Counted from the stretch's first letter, positions 10,701-25,700 are shown. The stretch: DNA of 64,000 bases from Thereva unica (GCA_949987705.1 OX465283.1:47654953-47718952); one strand, 5' to 3'. Made by a program: numbers and translations. Notes: generated from the letters alone by a model not told the origin.

Positions 10701-13700
10701 CAACTTGTTATAGACTTAGAAATAAGCAAGAGTCATATTTATATTCCAACAAGTTCGGGATTTTTGACATCTAGCAAATGCATGGAAACAACTTTAAAAG
10801 CCACGAATATTGATTATGCTTTATTTTCGTAATTAAAATTTATTCATAGTTTTTAATAGTAAATTAAATAAATTTTTACAGATTGCCGGAAATTAAATTT
10901 AAATCGGCATCAAACCCTGCGCAAAGTCCTAAACAAACATTTCCATGGACTTGTGATTTTACTAATTTTGAAATTTATACAATTTTTGATAGGAAAAAGT
11001 CTATCCTACTTCACCCAGCTAAAACTACAGTTACAGTAGCATCTACATACAAAGAAAGCAAGGAATATATAGGTTTCAATTTTCATATTGATACGGCACC
11101 AGTTGTTTTGGAAATTTCAGAAAATCAGGTATTTTTGTTTTGTTTGACAATGTTGCTTATGGTAACAATATTTTTAAATAAAAAAATAGGCATTGCTGCT
11201 GCAAAAAGTTTCTGATTTAGCAATAAGCATGTTCAATAATTCATTCAGCAGTAATTTCAGCAAGTCTAAAGTCAATTCAGACCAAAGTATCATTATTAGC
11301 TACGAGGACGATATTCATATTAAAGAATTTCTTGCAATGAACTCTGATTCTGATATATCTTTGTTGCCTGATTCAGAAAGTAAAGAAATACTATTTTTCT
11401 ACTATTAAATAATTTTTTATGTTTTATTATTTTCAAGCATCTACTGCAAGCAATTCTCACTTGTCTGTATGGCTACAATGGACAATAGCAAAATTTTCTT
11501 TGAGTCTTGTTACTTCGAAAATGGTTCCAACAAAATTGAAATTTGAAATTGAGGATTTTATTACAAGCATAGATAAACGCAATGAATATTTAAAGCTTAC
11601 GAGTAAAGTAGGAAGCATGAGCACAACTTATTTTGTTACAAATTGTTCGGGTAATTGGGTACAAAATGATTCAATTAAAATATCAACAGAAATATCTAAG
11701 AGCAATGAAACATTTTTAAATTTGACAATAACAATTGCTGATACTCGTAATGTTGTTAAAAAATTAGGAACACCAAAAAATCCAACAAATCTTAATAAAT
11801 TTATAACGGAAATTGTTATTTCTGCACAAGCAGTAGAAATTATTCTAGATCTACATCATTTAACTGAATTTGTGCCAATTATTTCTTTATTATATCCTGT
11901 TGATCAGGATCAGACAACCCCAATAACCCCAAGACCACCGATGACTGTTTCTGATCTACCATTAATCTACGTGGAAAGTAAAGGATTCAGACTTTATTGT
12001 CCTGCTGCAACCGAAAATGATGATTGCAATTTGTTAATATTTAAGGTAATACTTTGTATATTTTGTATTTGCATAAAACAATATATTTTCAGATATCTGA
12101 AATAACTATTTCACCAAATGTAAAAAATCCATTGCCTCGTATGGCAGTTAGACAGGATGTGTATAATAAAGCTGCACAAATGAGAATATTAAATACCCCT
12201 GGATCTAAAGTTGAAGACAGGCAGTATGAACTCTATTTAAGAAATATTTCAGCTGCATCAGGAAATTGGAATGAAATTAATACAGCTCTTAAGGTATGTT
12301 GTTATTACATTATATGTAGGTCAAATGTAAATATATTTATAAAGGTGCCTGTAAACGAGCAACAAAAAATGCACATTGCCGGTAATATTTCAGAAAAAGA
12401 TGGCCCGGCTATATGTTTGAAAATGTGTGGCCGATACTATTGCTGGGCAACTTGTAGTCAGACATGTTTTCGCAATGTTTTGGCTACTGTGTTGCCCGAG
12501 AATTTCACGCGTACACGTATGACAATGGCTGAAAGGGAAGAAATATTTGCTTATTAAAAAAACGAAGAATGCGATGAGCTAATTCCAAATATGGGTGTCT
12601 TCGAAAATGCATCACTGCGGTATCACTGCAATATTCAGCCACAGAGTTCTAATTGCTGAATATTGCAGTAATACCGCAGTGATGCATTTTCGAAGACACC
12701 CTATGTAGTTACTTGTTCCGAAATTTCACTAGAATGACGACGGCACCTTAAAAATTTATATACAAAACAACCATAAGCCTTAACAGCGGTGGCAGGACTC
12801 CATCCTGCGGTATGCAGAGGCCCCTGCGTTTACCACTCCACTCTTCTGAAAGCTTTTGTTGAATATCAGAGTTCTAAGAATGCGGATGATCCACTAACTT
12901 AAGCCATTGTAGATCCCATGCTGGCATTGTTGAAAGCGCTACTTCATCCGGTACGGTGTTAATAGATTTTCCTTTGCAATATGCGTGCTTTGGTATATAA
13001 TTTTTAAGGTACATAACTAAGATGTGTTCTAGGGTCTTAAGGATAAAGGATGACAAACTTATCCGCATATAATCATTTACGATATCTTACTGTAAGACTT
13101 GCCAAATTATCAATTGAATAAAAAATGCAGCTCATGGCAGGGAGACGCCATTGACTTAGTCAAGGGGATCTCCTGGAACTCTGCACGTATTTGGGTGCGG
13201 TTTGGTTCGCCGGATACTATAGATTCATGGATCCCTAACCCAGACAATGTACACCCTACACCGCCCCCAACTATGCCTTCTTTAGGCCATACTAACATAC
13301 TTCTAGTCCAAAGAAAATTTCGAAATCAGTTTCAAATAGCCGGCAATGTTTAAATATTTTCGCTCTACGACCGATATCAAAGGCAACATGCCGGCCAGTA
13401 GTTGCAATATGGCCAGTATCGTCGGGCTATACGGATATATTGCCGGCAAGTTTGAACATATTGATGGAAATAATGCTGAATTTTCAGCAAAGTCGTTCAG
13501 CCAGTATTGCCGGCCACACATTGCTGAAAAACGTTGCTCGTTTACAGGCACCTTAATAACAGTCCGCACAAATTAGTCAAAATCTCGCTGTTTTTTAGAA
13601 GTTTTCCCACAGCTATGAGATTGGTGCCAAGTGAAGGTTTGGGTTGTCTAAACATGATATTTATAGCCCGCAGTTTGAAAAAGTGGTTTTTAAAAAATAT

Positions 13701-16700
13701 GCGATTTTTAGAGTGTTTTCGTCTTTTTCTATTAACTATACATTTTGAGCAAAATATCAAAAGAGGAAAGTTGTAGAACATTTCCAACTTGCTACAGATT
13801 TTGTTTTCATTGTTTTTCATAGTTTCGCCGTTTTTAAATTGAAATTAGTTTTCGATGTCGAGTAATCAGAAGACCCTTCTACCCTTCCCAGTATACTGCT
13901 TTGTCCATACCTTTTCTCCACCCGGCAGCCTGTTTCTCGTAATATCAGGTCCTTGCAAGCTGCCTGCTGCTTGATATAGATTAGGTGGCAACAGAACTCC
14001 GCCGTCGTCTGGTCCTAAGTCCAGGATGTGAAAGGAGGAGGGTGGTCGACCTGCTGAATTTACCAGAATCGGGAAACCGAAGAAACTAGGCATTTTTCAA
14101 AGCGGCACCGGCAGCAGCGCATCCGTTGCGCGGAGTCCTGCTCGGACCGCCAGCTAACGGACCAAAGAAGAAGATCGAACGTGGCAACAGATTCCCGATC
14201 TGACATTTATCTCCTCTGTGATAGTTATACACACTCCATAACTCCGTGGCATGACACTCTTTGGACTTGGCCTAGTCTGGAATTGTTATATTCTTTTGCA
14301 AGTGCGAAACACGAGATTTGCATATCAGCACTGGTCTAATTACTGCCATGCAAGCCTATGTTTGGCTTCTAGTTTCATCTCTTGCTGAACGGGGGGATTT
14401 TGTCGAGGCCAGTGGGTTTTTTGACGTCGAGCTCTTTGAGGCACCTGAATACCTAGCTAGTCCTGAAGTGAACCCCGTTCATTGAGGGGGTGGTATTCTC
14501 GAGGGTGGGGGTGACAAAGCAGTATCGCGTTCATACATTCCCATCATTAATGAAAATACTGAATAGGAGAGGCCCAAGGATGGAACCTTGGGGGACGCCA
14601 GCATGAAGTAAGGCAATCGAAGAACAATTGGCGCCGAGCCCGACTTTCTGAGAACGGTTAGTTAAAAAGCTATGCATCAGGTTGAGGGCAGAAGTGGAAA
14701 GTTTTTGCAGAAGCAAGGCGTGGTTAACACTGTCGAATGCGTTAGTTAGGGACTTACGGATATCGAAGGTGACTAAAAAGCGGAGACTCATAGCTATGTT
14801 GCTTGCCGAAGCCAGATTCCCATACATTTATTAGTTGAAGACGCTCACAATGCTCAAGTATATTTGAGGCTATCAGCCTTGGCCAAGAAAGGGAGGATAC
14901 TGATAGGTCGGAAATCCGAGGGGCAAGTCTGGGGCGGCCACTTGGGAATTGGCATAATAAAGGCAAGCTTTCACCCCGAAGAAAACTTGAATACAGTGAA
15001 AACGGGCGTTAAATAAGTGAGTAATAACAGGTAAGAGACAAGGTATGATCATATTTAAGAACCTTGGAGGGATGTTATCACTACCAGTCGTATTAGTTTG
15101 ATTGATTTTAGAGCAGATATTACCTCGAGGCAGTCGACACAGCGAAAGTAGAAACCGGAGAAGCCTCAGGAGAGGAATTGATCTCGCGTACCATATGGGT
15201 GGTGATAAAATATTGGTTAAAGATTTCAGGGCAGAGAGTGCAGCACACGGTTGCATTTTTAGAGTGAACGCCTAATGCGCCAAATCGTAATAGATGACAA
15301 TTGCATCCGAAAATTCGGCAAGAGCGCTAGTTCTCCTAAAGCAACTGTTCGCCCTCTTTTAAACATCAACATCTTATTGCATTTTTCGGAAATTGTAAAG
15401 TGGAATAACCCTTTTAAGGCTTCTATTATGATAAGCAATAGACTTTCCATTCTTCAAATTAATTACATTTGTTTCAATTAATATAAGAAATTTTAATTGC
15501 ACAATTACATTTGTAAAATTATAAGAAATCATATTTAAACAGGGCCATGCAAGCAATCATCGCAATTCTAATCCAGCATTTGAATGGAACAACCAAGCAA
15601 ATAAATCATCCTCAATCGACGTTTTAGAAATTTTTAGTAATTTCGAGCTTTCAATAACATTTGCTCCATGTATTGTCTACAATCGAATTTTAATCTGTGG
15701 TCAAGCAGTTGAAATAAATTGCATCACTGATCTCTCATGTTATATAACAAGCAATCAAATCACCTTATTTACGGTTATTACATCTGAAACATTACAGCTT
15801 CAAAGGTTTTTATTAATTATATTAAGAGATTAATGAAATAATTAATAAATCAATTTTTTAGGTTAAATCTCTCAGCGGGTAAACTAGAAAACGCAATGTC
15901 TTTGCCAGCGAAAGCACCATGCGTTAATATCTTCAAAGATCCTGGCATTAAGCAAATAAAAAAAGTGAAAAATGAATCGCTACTAAATATAAGAACAAGT
16001 TTTAAAGATATTATACGGAAAAATATAATTAAGAAAATTACTAAAGATGATTACGATCGTGATGATGGTCCAGATACAGTTCTATTATATCCCGATTCTG
16101 GTATTGCACTGTCTGAGGTGCAACGTCGCAGCACTTGCAGCATTCAAAAAATGCCTGCTATTCTAGCACAGAATAACGCAAGGAAAATACCCTGTGATAT
16201 ATCATTTTTGGCTGGATTTTTTATATTCAAGTTTTATCATAGCTCAAAACCACGTGCAGCTAATCCAAGTAAAGATATTCCTCTAATAATGTATGTGATT
16301 AATCAACCAAGTTTGTTAATATCACAGAAGACGTATGAAAAAATCATACATTTTTCAATATTTGAGATAAACATTCAATTGGATACTTTTACAGAATATA
16401 AGGAAGAAAAACACCATAACGAATTTAATGTGGTTTGTTTAGAAACAGAACAGGCGCAAGAAAGCTTAACTGGTATACGTCCACCATTACTGAAGATTAA
16501 AGTAACATATTCAAAATTAAATAAACTCCATGTTGAATGCAATTTGCAAAAACCAATTGTGATACATTTATCACATCGTAACTTACAGAGAATATTTCAT
16601 GTAATGATGGTGTTAGAAGAGGCTATAAAGTTTCATCCACAACAATCTGCAATTTGTGAAAAACCAATTATTCGAGGTACAAAAATCGCAATGATTCGTA

Positions 16701-19700
16701 ATTTTTTATTTAATATAGACACACTACGTATAAACATAAATAATTTGATACTAAAGATAAAAGATGATGATTTTTATGATTTAAAAATTTCTGTTACAAA
16801 TTTACAGTCAATTTTAAAATATTCTATACGCCCTGAGAAATTAATTATGGATGTTTCGAATGGTTTTGCACAAATATGGACACAGAATCAAGTTATGCTA
16901 CATCCATTAGCGTTTCAAATCAATATTAAAATTATACAAGAATCATGGATTCATCTACCATTTATTATTTGTAGCTTCAAATTTAATTTAATTCATATTG
17001 ATTTTGGAACAGCTAATATTAAAAATATTACAAGGGCGCACGAGCAAATTGTATCTGTATTAAGGCAATACGAAAGCGATACGAACTCTTATCAACAAAT
17101 TCCTGGAAATTTAACAGATTTTGAAGAATTAATAAATCGGAATAAGCTTGTAAAAATAGACTTACCTGAAGCTATACCAAAGACAATCATTAAGCAAAAG
17201 TCGGAGATTTATCAAGATGATTTAAGGTACGTACTTTTTGCACCTTCAGACAGATTGAACTGACAGACTGCACAAGTGAGTAAAATTCTTCCCTCTTCTC
17301 ACATCCCGATCTTGGTACCGCCGACGTCAGAGCCAATATCGGTCAGCTGACGGGATTCTTCTTGCTTTAGGAGGCCTAACACTCCAGCAAGTATTATCCC
17401 GTTAGCCCCGATGGTCATGTCAATGGCAGTGCTAGTTACAATGGAGTTTTGCGACCTTGTCCACACAAAGCCACGATGACACTGCAGGTCAAGGACGTCA
17501 CCTACTTGATCTTTTTCTCACCTCCCACCCAACAAAATACTCCGTCGAAGTCGATTCGCCTCTAGGCAACTCAGATCACTGTATAATCAGCGCTCACTTC
17601 CCATATCGATCTCCTACCCCAACTACACCAGCTCCAGCACCAGGCTGCATTTATTCATTCCTCTAAAACCATAAAGCCTAGGCGACATGCTTGGTTTAAT
17701 CGGGAATGCATGAACGCAATTCAAACTAAAGAAGCCGCCTACAAAGAGTATAGACATTCTCCGAGCGAATCATCTAGACGTGAATACATCAAGTTGAGAA
17801 ATTCCTGTAAATCTACCATCAGGAAAGTCAGACAGGCTGAGAGATACAGCTCATTAACTACACTGCTGGCAGTAAAAACTACTGCTCCTTGGTAACCTCC
17901 ATTAGAAAAAAATTTATTTCACATCCAACGCCTCCATTCATTTTCAATAAGCAGGCGATAAAAGAAAGCAAACTCAAGGTCGACATACTTGCATCTCTGT
18001 TGTCGCAAATTCTTCCTTACCCGATGCTGACATGCAACCATCCGCCGTCGAGTGTTCCACCCACTCAATGGACATAGTTTTCTTCAGAACGCGTGAAGTG
18101 TGTAGGTGTCTCAAAAAGCTTGATTCCAATAAATCCACTGGTCTCGACAATATTCCCCTTATGGTTCTTAAAAAATGTGCCTCACCTTTGGCTAAACCTC
18201 TGCGCAAACTTTTCGCCCTATCCTACTTCTCCGGAGTCAATCCTGACTCCTAAAAACTGGCCCATGTTAAGTCCTTACCGAAAAAAGGTGACGCTAGTAA
18301 CCCCGACAATTACCGCCCAATAGCAATTACTTCTATTCTCTCCAAAGTGATGGAGACAATAATGAACAAAAGGCTTCTGAGGTATCTTGAACGCCACCAA
18401 ATATTTGATGACAAACAGGCTTTAGACCAAAAATATCTGCTGGCGACCTCCTTGTTTGCCTAACAGGCCATCTCAACCAAAGAGTACACCGATTTAGCGA
18501 ATCTGGCCTGGTTGCTCTAGAGACTTCTTAGGCTCTTGATTGAGTATGGCATCCCGCTCTGTTAACTAAACTCCAAGCTATTGATATTGATTCTAAAGAA
18601 CTGGATTAAGAGCTTCCTTTCTGGCCGTTCAATCAAGGTAGTAATGGATGGCATCGAATCTAACCCCTACACCATCTCCACAGGCGTTCCCCAAGGCTCA
18701 ATTCTATCACCAGCTCTCCATAGTTTTTATAAATAGCCTGTTCTCAATTCACTCCACAGCTTTGCTAACGATGGCACTCTACGTTAGTCCTATGGCTTCG
18801 ATACTGTAGGACAAGCACGCGCCAAACCTTGTCTGCATCATCGTGAACTCATGTTCAATTCATTCAACAGGAAGTAATGCTTGATTGGGGCTTCAAAAAC
18901 CGTGTCGAATTTAATGCATTTAAAACGAATGACTGTCTCATCTCCAGTATAACTTGGACCGACCGTCCTTCTTTTTCAGTGAGCAATAAGATCCTAGCGG
19001 CAGAACCGTTTCTTAATATCCTAAGCATACCATTAGCCGAAGATCTTCGCTGGAATAATCACATATTCCAAATTGCTAAACAAGTGCACAGTACCTGGGA
19101 TTCCTTAAAAGGTGAAAATTCCGCCTTCAGCCCTCGGCCAGAGCTACAATCTACAAGTCCTTCATTCGTCCCGGCCTCGAATGCAAATCTTATATCTGGG
19201 CCGGGGCATCGAGAACCACCTTATCGCACACACGCACACTCCGGTTTAGAAATTCATTTTTAACAAGTACAACTCAACTGTGGAACACCCTCCCACAGTC
19301 AGTATTCCTGAACTCATACAACATCCAAGAGTTCAAATGCAAGGCTCACCGCCATCTCCTCCAACATCCACCCGGCTCCCCCTATTCTATCCTACACCCG
19401 ACTCCCCCTAATCTATTCTCTCTATCTTTCGAGCTAAGCTTACTACTAGACATTGAATCTGACGTGTACGACATGACGGACTAGTAGTACAAAGGTTGAC
19501 ACCTAAGCTAATCTAATTTAAGAATCATGTTAAATATACATTTCTATGCTCCAATTGTAATTTTAGAGCTGGCGCTTTCCAATTTTTTGAGGTTAACACA
19601 GAAGAATCATTTCCTTTACCCTATCAAATACAAGTCATAATGAAAAACAACGGAATTATCTGTTGGAGATATCCTCAACCACGAAGTATAGCTAGACTGC

Positions 19701-22700
19701 AAATCTTACCAATACCTATGGAAGTAAAGTTTTAATTTGAGACTATCCAAACTATTTAAACTATAAGAAAACATTTCAGACGACTAAGCCAATTCAAATA
19801 CGATGTCGTATGGAGTACCACAGTGAGCCGCATGAACGTTTCTTGCAATTTTGTGATTTTAATTTATCAGAAACTGAAACAGCTATTATTGAATTACCGC
19901 AAAGAAAAGTTACATCAAACGTTTGGAGAGTAGTTATTTTGCAATCGTTTGTCATTGTTGAGGGCCAATGTTTTGAGTGTTCCTTAAGCAGCGACGAGGA
20001 CGAAGAAGTAAAATCTGTAAGGAATACATTGAATATATTTTCTATTATCTATTATATTTTCTATTGTTTATTTACAGGTGAGAATCGAAGATTTACTTAA
20101 TTCAAATAAAAATGAAAACGAGTTCAGGCTTCATCCAAAAGCTTTAGTAGCATGCATGCGTGTTGATACATGCTTTAATCCTGAATTCGTTCCTAAATTG
20201 CAGGTTGTATGTGATATTAATAGTGTACAATTGAATCTGCAAAATCAATATGATACAAAACTTTCGAAACTTCCAAGTCCTTTGCAAAATTGTACATTAT
20301 GGCAGGATTCTATCTATCTAAATAGTCATACGTTTTTAACGTTACTAATATCAAAATTCACTACACATGGTATATTGCATTCTATGGAAGATTTTGTGAT
20401 TGGTACAGATTTAACAGTATCCTGTACATGTTTAGATTATAGCTATTTAAATATGCACTATATTATTGAAAATTGTAATATAAAAGGACATTTAGATAGA
20501 AAACAAAGTATCAAAGTAAAGGCATTAGTGGATACAATAAAATTTGATGTTGGCCCAACATTTTTACATACTTTAATTGCAGCCAAAAATCATTGGGATG
20601 GAAATTTATTTTCAACAAGTAAATATCCAGTTTTACCTAGATATATAATATGCAATCAAACAAATCTTCCAATTGAGTTTGGGCAAACCGATACGAAAGA
20701 AATCATTGCACTTAAACCAAAAGAAGCATATCTTTATTCATTTCACAGTGATTACTGTGATCAAAAGCTTACGTTTGGATTTATATTATCTGAGCAAAAG
20801 TCAAAGCCACTACAGGTGGACGAGGAAGGTGTGCAATATGTAAATGTCAATTCGAAAATTTTAACAATAAAAACGGAAAAGCTATCAGCAATGCAACTAT
20901 GTGTCTATATTATGGGTCAAATAGAGCTAATGTCCATGTCATCAGATCAATTTCATGTGCAATTTAAGAAAGATCACGTTTATGTTCCGTTTACAGATAC
21001 TATACTATTAGAGAAAACAAAGGTCAGCTTTTGTATAGATGGTACAAAGGTTGATGACTGTAGTTTCAGGTGAATCTTCTTTTCAAAAAAACTATTTTTT
21101 TTATTAAAAGCATTCTTTTAGACTTAAATTTCCTCATGACAACAGCAAAATATGGACGGGAGATATACCTTTAAGGTCAAACAAAAATCTCCCTTGGCTT
21201 GTTAAAGGTATGTAATTGTTAAAAAAAACTCTAAGGGCCTGTTTCACCCCTTGCTGATAAAGTTTCAAATAGTTATCTGCCATATAATAATATCTTACAG
21301 ATAAAGGTTGCTGGTATGTTTTTTCTGTTTCACCAACCAACTCCCTGATAAATTAACTGGAAGATAAATGTATCTTCTTCTTCTTTAACAGCTCTACAAC
21401 CGGAATACGGTCCTGGCCTCTCGCAGCTGTTCTCTCCACCGATATCGATTCTGAACCGATGTCATCCTGTTTGGCATCGCTAAACTCTGAGCGTCCTGGT
21501 CTACGCCATCTTTCCAGCGAAGGTTGGGTCTCCCTCGCTGTCGCACCCCATAGATTTTACCGCAGAGAACTTTCCGAACAGGCTCATCTTCACTCATACG
21601 AGCCTGATGCCCTGCCTACCGAGCTTTATTTTCTTCACAACATCGATGACGCGATAGCGCTCGTAGATCTCGTCATTGTAGAGTCCCCGGAATCGTCCTT
21701 CCTCACATACGGGGCCAACAAGCCTGATGCCCTGCACACCGGAGCCTACCGAACTTTATTTTCTTCACAACATCGATGTCGCGATAGCGTTCGTAGATCT
21801 CGTCATTGTAGAGTCGCCGGAATCGTCCTTCCTCACATACGGGCCAACAATCCCCGAAATATTTTCCTCTCGAACACGCCCAAGAGGTTTGAGTGCTTTT
21901 TGATAAGCACCCACGTTTCGGATGCATATGTGAGTACAGGTAAGACCATCGTCTTATGTAGTAAAAGTTTCGACGTTTTGGCTAGATGCTTGTATTTAAA
22001 GAGCGTTGACAGACTATAGTAGGCTTTGTTGGCTTTTAGCAGTCGTGCGCGTATTTCTGGTTCCATGCTGTTGTCGGCTGCTACTATTGATCCAAGGTGG
22101 TAAATGATTTTACCACGTCAAACTCGTGCTCCTCTACCTTGATTATGAGACCAATGTTAGGTGTTCTTGTAGACGAGGCCACCATGTACTTTGTTTGGCT
22201 TTCGTTAATGTGCAGTCCCAGATTTCCTGCCGCTTGCTCAATCTGAGTGAAAGTTTCTTGTACAGCTGTTGTTGTTCTTCCAATGATGTCAATGTCGTCT
22301 ACATAAGCCAGTAATTGGGTGCACTTGTGGAGGATTGTACCCCTGGATGTCACGCCTGAATCTCGGATCACTTTCTCCACCGCCAGGTTGAAAAGGAGGC
22401 AGGGCAGACCGACCCCTTGCCGGAGTCCATTATAGATGTTGATTGGTCTGGACAGTGTTTCGGATACCTTTACTTGGCTTGTGCAAAATGAGATTTCACT
22501 CTAATAATAAGATTACATAGGGAGTTTCATACGGGGCAACATCCAACCAACAAAAATCTGCTAAAAACTTTGTTTGCGGAGAAGAAAGTGGGAGGGCACG
22601 ATGGGATGAGCAGAATTTTTGAACTTCTGAATTCTTTCACTGAATTTTTGAATAAACTTTTTTTTGTTTTTTTTTCTCCCTGTTGTTAGGAAAAGAAAAA

Positions 22701-25700
22701 GAGATGGCAAAAGGGAGAATTAGGGTTAAAAACAAGAACAACAAACTGAAGCATTCTAACATAATGTTCGTTGAGAAAGTTCGCTCTTGTGAAGCCCCAG
22801 ACGATTCTTCATCGAATCGAGAATGGACGATAGTCAATTTTTGTTGGTTGGCCCGTGTGGACCTGCGATATTAATTTGTTAGAAAGTAAAAGCACCAAAG
22901 CGGCCAGATATTCCTGGACAGATGGTGTTATCCCGACTGGGTCATTATGTATCTACACAGATGGCTCAAAAATTGAGAACAGGTTGTGGTGTCCTTTTCG
23001 AGGAATTGAATATAGTTACCTCTCTTCGTCTCATTTTTCTCTCATTTTGGAGATTGCTTCTGATTCTCCAAGACGAAGGTCTATTGCTTCACTTTTTGAG
23101 TAAAATTTCGAGTAACATTTCTTGAGTTTATGAAAATCTCGAAGCTAAAATCTCTGGAAACTTCCTGCCCGGGGAGAAGTAAAATTAGTAAAGGTTTTTG
23201 CTTGCATGAGAAAGTACAGGGTCAGGAATTGGATAATTGGAATTGGGTTTTAAACTTTTTTTTAAATCTTAATTTCTGAAATTGCGCCCCGTCAAATTGC
23301 GCCCGGTGCTAGTGCACCATTCGTACATATGAAAGCGCCGCTTCTGTCTGGCAGATAAGTTCTGAATAGGCTATCAGGGGCTTTACCAGCAACTGGTGAA
23401 ACAGGCCCTAAAAATCATTTTCATTAAATAGCATATATTTTTAGTACCCAAACCCGGTGCTGAAGATTCATTTGTAAGTTTTTGGGTTAGAATAATCCAA
23501 GAAGATATTTCTGAACTGTTCGGTGATACTTTAAATTCGAAACCAAAAAGAGTTTTAATAATAATATGGCCAATGTTTAAAATTCAATCACTTTTTACAT
23601 CACCTATGGAAGCAGTTGAAATGTCTACACAAAACACCATCACACTTAAAGGTCGAGGAGAGCAGCAAGATTTCAAAGTTGGTGGAACTCATGAAACTGA
23701 GCATTCAATAATATTTCATAAAACGTAAGTTTATTTGACTTTTTTGTTTTATTTTCATTTTTTGACTTCATATATATTTATTACAGATTTGTCTCACCTC
23801 ATGGCGAAAATAAAAATAAAGCAATATTATCATTTAAGGCAATTGATTGGAATAAGTTTTTCAGCTTTGATGAAAAAAGTTGTCATATAGATCATTTGGT
23901 TGCAGTACTATCGCAGCCACTTAAAATAAATTGGCCATATTCAAATGACGAAGAACTTAAAATTGAAAGGCCTGCATCATCCGACGAGAAAACAACACCG
24001 ATATTCCGTTGTTTGCCAAGCCAAGAATTTGGTTGTTCTTTAATGCTAGAAATATCACCATGGTGTTTATTTATTAATTCATTGGGTATAACAATACAAG
24101 TAAAAGACTACTCGAATATGAATGATATACAAAAAATTAAATCTAATCAAATTTCATCATTTGTTATGATACGTGAAGCTTTTATTATTAATATTAAATA
24201 TAATTTAGAAATTTTTGGATCATTACCAATTTACATAAATGAAATCGCTTATAATTCCATGAAGAAAAGCGGAGCATTTTTTATTGAAGAAAAAGGCAAA
24301 ACTGTGATAAATTTAAATTATAAAAATTGTGTATCGAAATTTTTACTTTCATCGACAAGTGAAAATGGTTCCAAAATATTTATTATATCTTCTGTATATG
24401 TTATTGTTAATTTTACAAAATATTCATTCAATGTGATAAGTTTCTGCATTAGGACTAGCGAAAATATTAACAAGGCCAAATTATTAAATTCATGTTTTGA
24501 AAATATTTATGTACCAGCAAATATATCGGAGAGCTTGTGGTAAGTTTTATTGCTATTATATATTTGGTTAGTTAATTATAGATTGATGTAAATTTTCTAT
24601 AGAGAAGAACATAACAGCAGAGCAAAATCAATTTCTAACATGGCATTGTATTGCTACTGACTAAATATTGTAAAATTCATTTTATCGACACATTTATTCA
24701 ATGCTTCTCACAATTCTGATGCTAGAAGTCCTCACAGGCTTCATATTCTTGTAAATATTGTTTGTGCCCGCTCTTATGTCAAGACAATGTGTAATTGTGA
24801 ATGTTCGGAAACCCTTCTTCATTTTTGAGCTAAAAAATAAACTTTAAAAATCCCAACGAGCCGAAATCAATAAGGTTTTCCTTGCAGTTTATTGTATCTA
24901 CGAAAGCCCGTAGACGTACGGATTCAATCTTAATTTCTTCTCTGTCAATATCTTGAGTCGCTTGGTTAAGGTTACATTCCTCTCTCTCTACTCTCTGACA
25001 ACTAGTATTATTATCTGCCAATTTTGCGCCAAGTTCGCATGCTGCTAGAACTGTTCTCCAACTTCATCAAGATAGAGCGGGCATAAAAGAAGATAATCTC
25101 AAAATCGCTGTTTCCAGGGGCATTGATAGTCTCCAGTCCTCACAAATGAGCAAGGTCACTTTGTTTGGTTCCACAATTCCACATGCGTGCTCCTTTCCCT
25201 TATTTTATGGCGCGGGCTCGACTCTACCTAGCCATTTAGCCAAAGCTGGAAATCATAAACGGTAATGTAAAATGGGTCGTAAACATTCGACTATCAGAAA
25301 CCAGAAAAATCATGGACAATCGAATCGTAGCAAACATTCGCGAAGTTAAGATTGACGTCTAACAAGGTGGTTATGTGTGTGTGGTGGAACTGGAAGGTAA
25401 ACGGCCACTGATTCTTTCAGTTGATCAGACAATTGATTCTCAACATTACTGTGGACTACTAGAGAGATTATGGCAGGCAATTGAACGAAAATAATACGAA
25501 TTGAATAATAGCAAGTGTGCTGTTTTCCATCACGACAAAGTCCGACCGTACATCTTTGATGACCCGCCAAAAAGCAGAGTTTGGTTGGAAAGTTTTGATT
25601 CCTCCACTGTATTGTCAAGATATACATAGCAGCGTCAGCCAGGACTATCTGCACAATGTGGATGTTGTCAATAATGGTAACATGTCTTATTTGAACTCGT

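Larger units (their letters stand above)
12294..15542 (+). other. VPS13B intron 8 (3249 nt)
   Basis: The longest intron, from AAG|GTATGT to TTTAAACAG|GGCCAT. It holds a 1.2-kb TIR element near its start and a decayed minus-strand LINE reverse transcriptase toward its end. I see nothing assignable in about 13560-14530, apart from short ORFs. Confidence 0.85.
21235..23408. mobile_element. 2.17-kb composite TIR element, TAA target duplication
   Basis: Left end GGGCCTGTTTCACC and right end GGTGAAACAGGCCC are inverted. TAA lies at 21232-21234 and again at 23409-23411. Subterminal blocks are also inverted (AGTTATCTGCCA left, TGGCAGATAAGTT right). Inside are a minus-strand RTE-like LINE (21391-22500) and a plus-strand RNase H fragment (22842-23110). 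The unit is therefore either a MITE later filled by LINE insertions, or a larger element that captured them. Confidence 0.72.
21208..23444 (+). other. VPS13B intron 14 (2237 nt), nearly all one TIR insertion
   Basis: All but 27 nt at the left and 36 nt at the right lies within a 2.17-kb TIR-bounded unit. Without it, the intron would be about 60 nt, exactly the size of the other short introns of this gene. Confidence 0.8.

Noticed and set aside
17227..17228. Donor AG|GTACGT for exon 10
   Set aside because: Stronger-looking donor, but joining it to the only usable acceptor (19522) shifts the frame into a stop within exon 11.
20078..21073. Gene with GTG start at 20078
   Set aside because: The GTG directly follows a splice acceptor and continues the VPS13B frame from exon 12.
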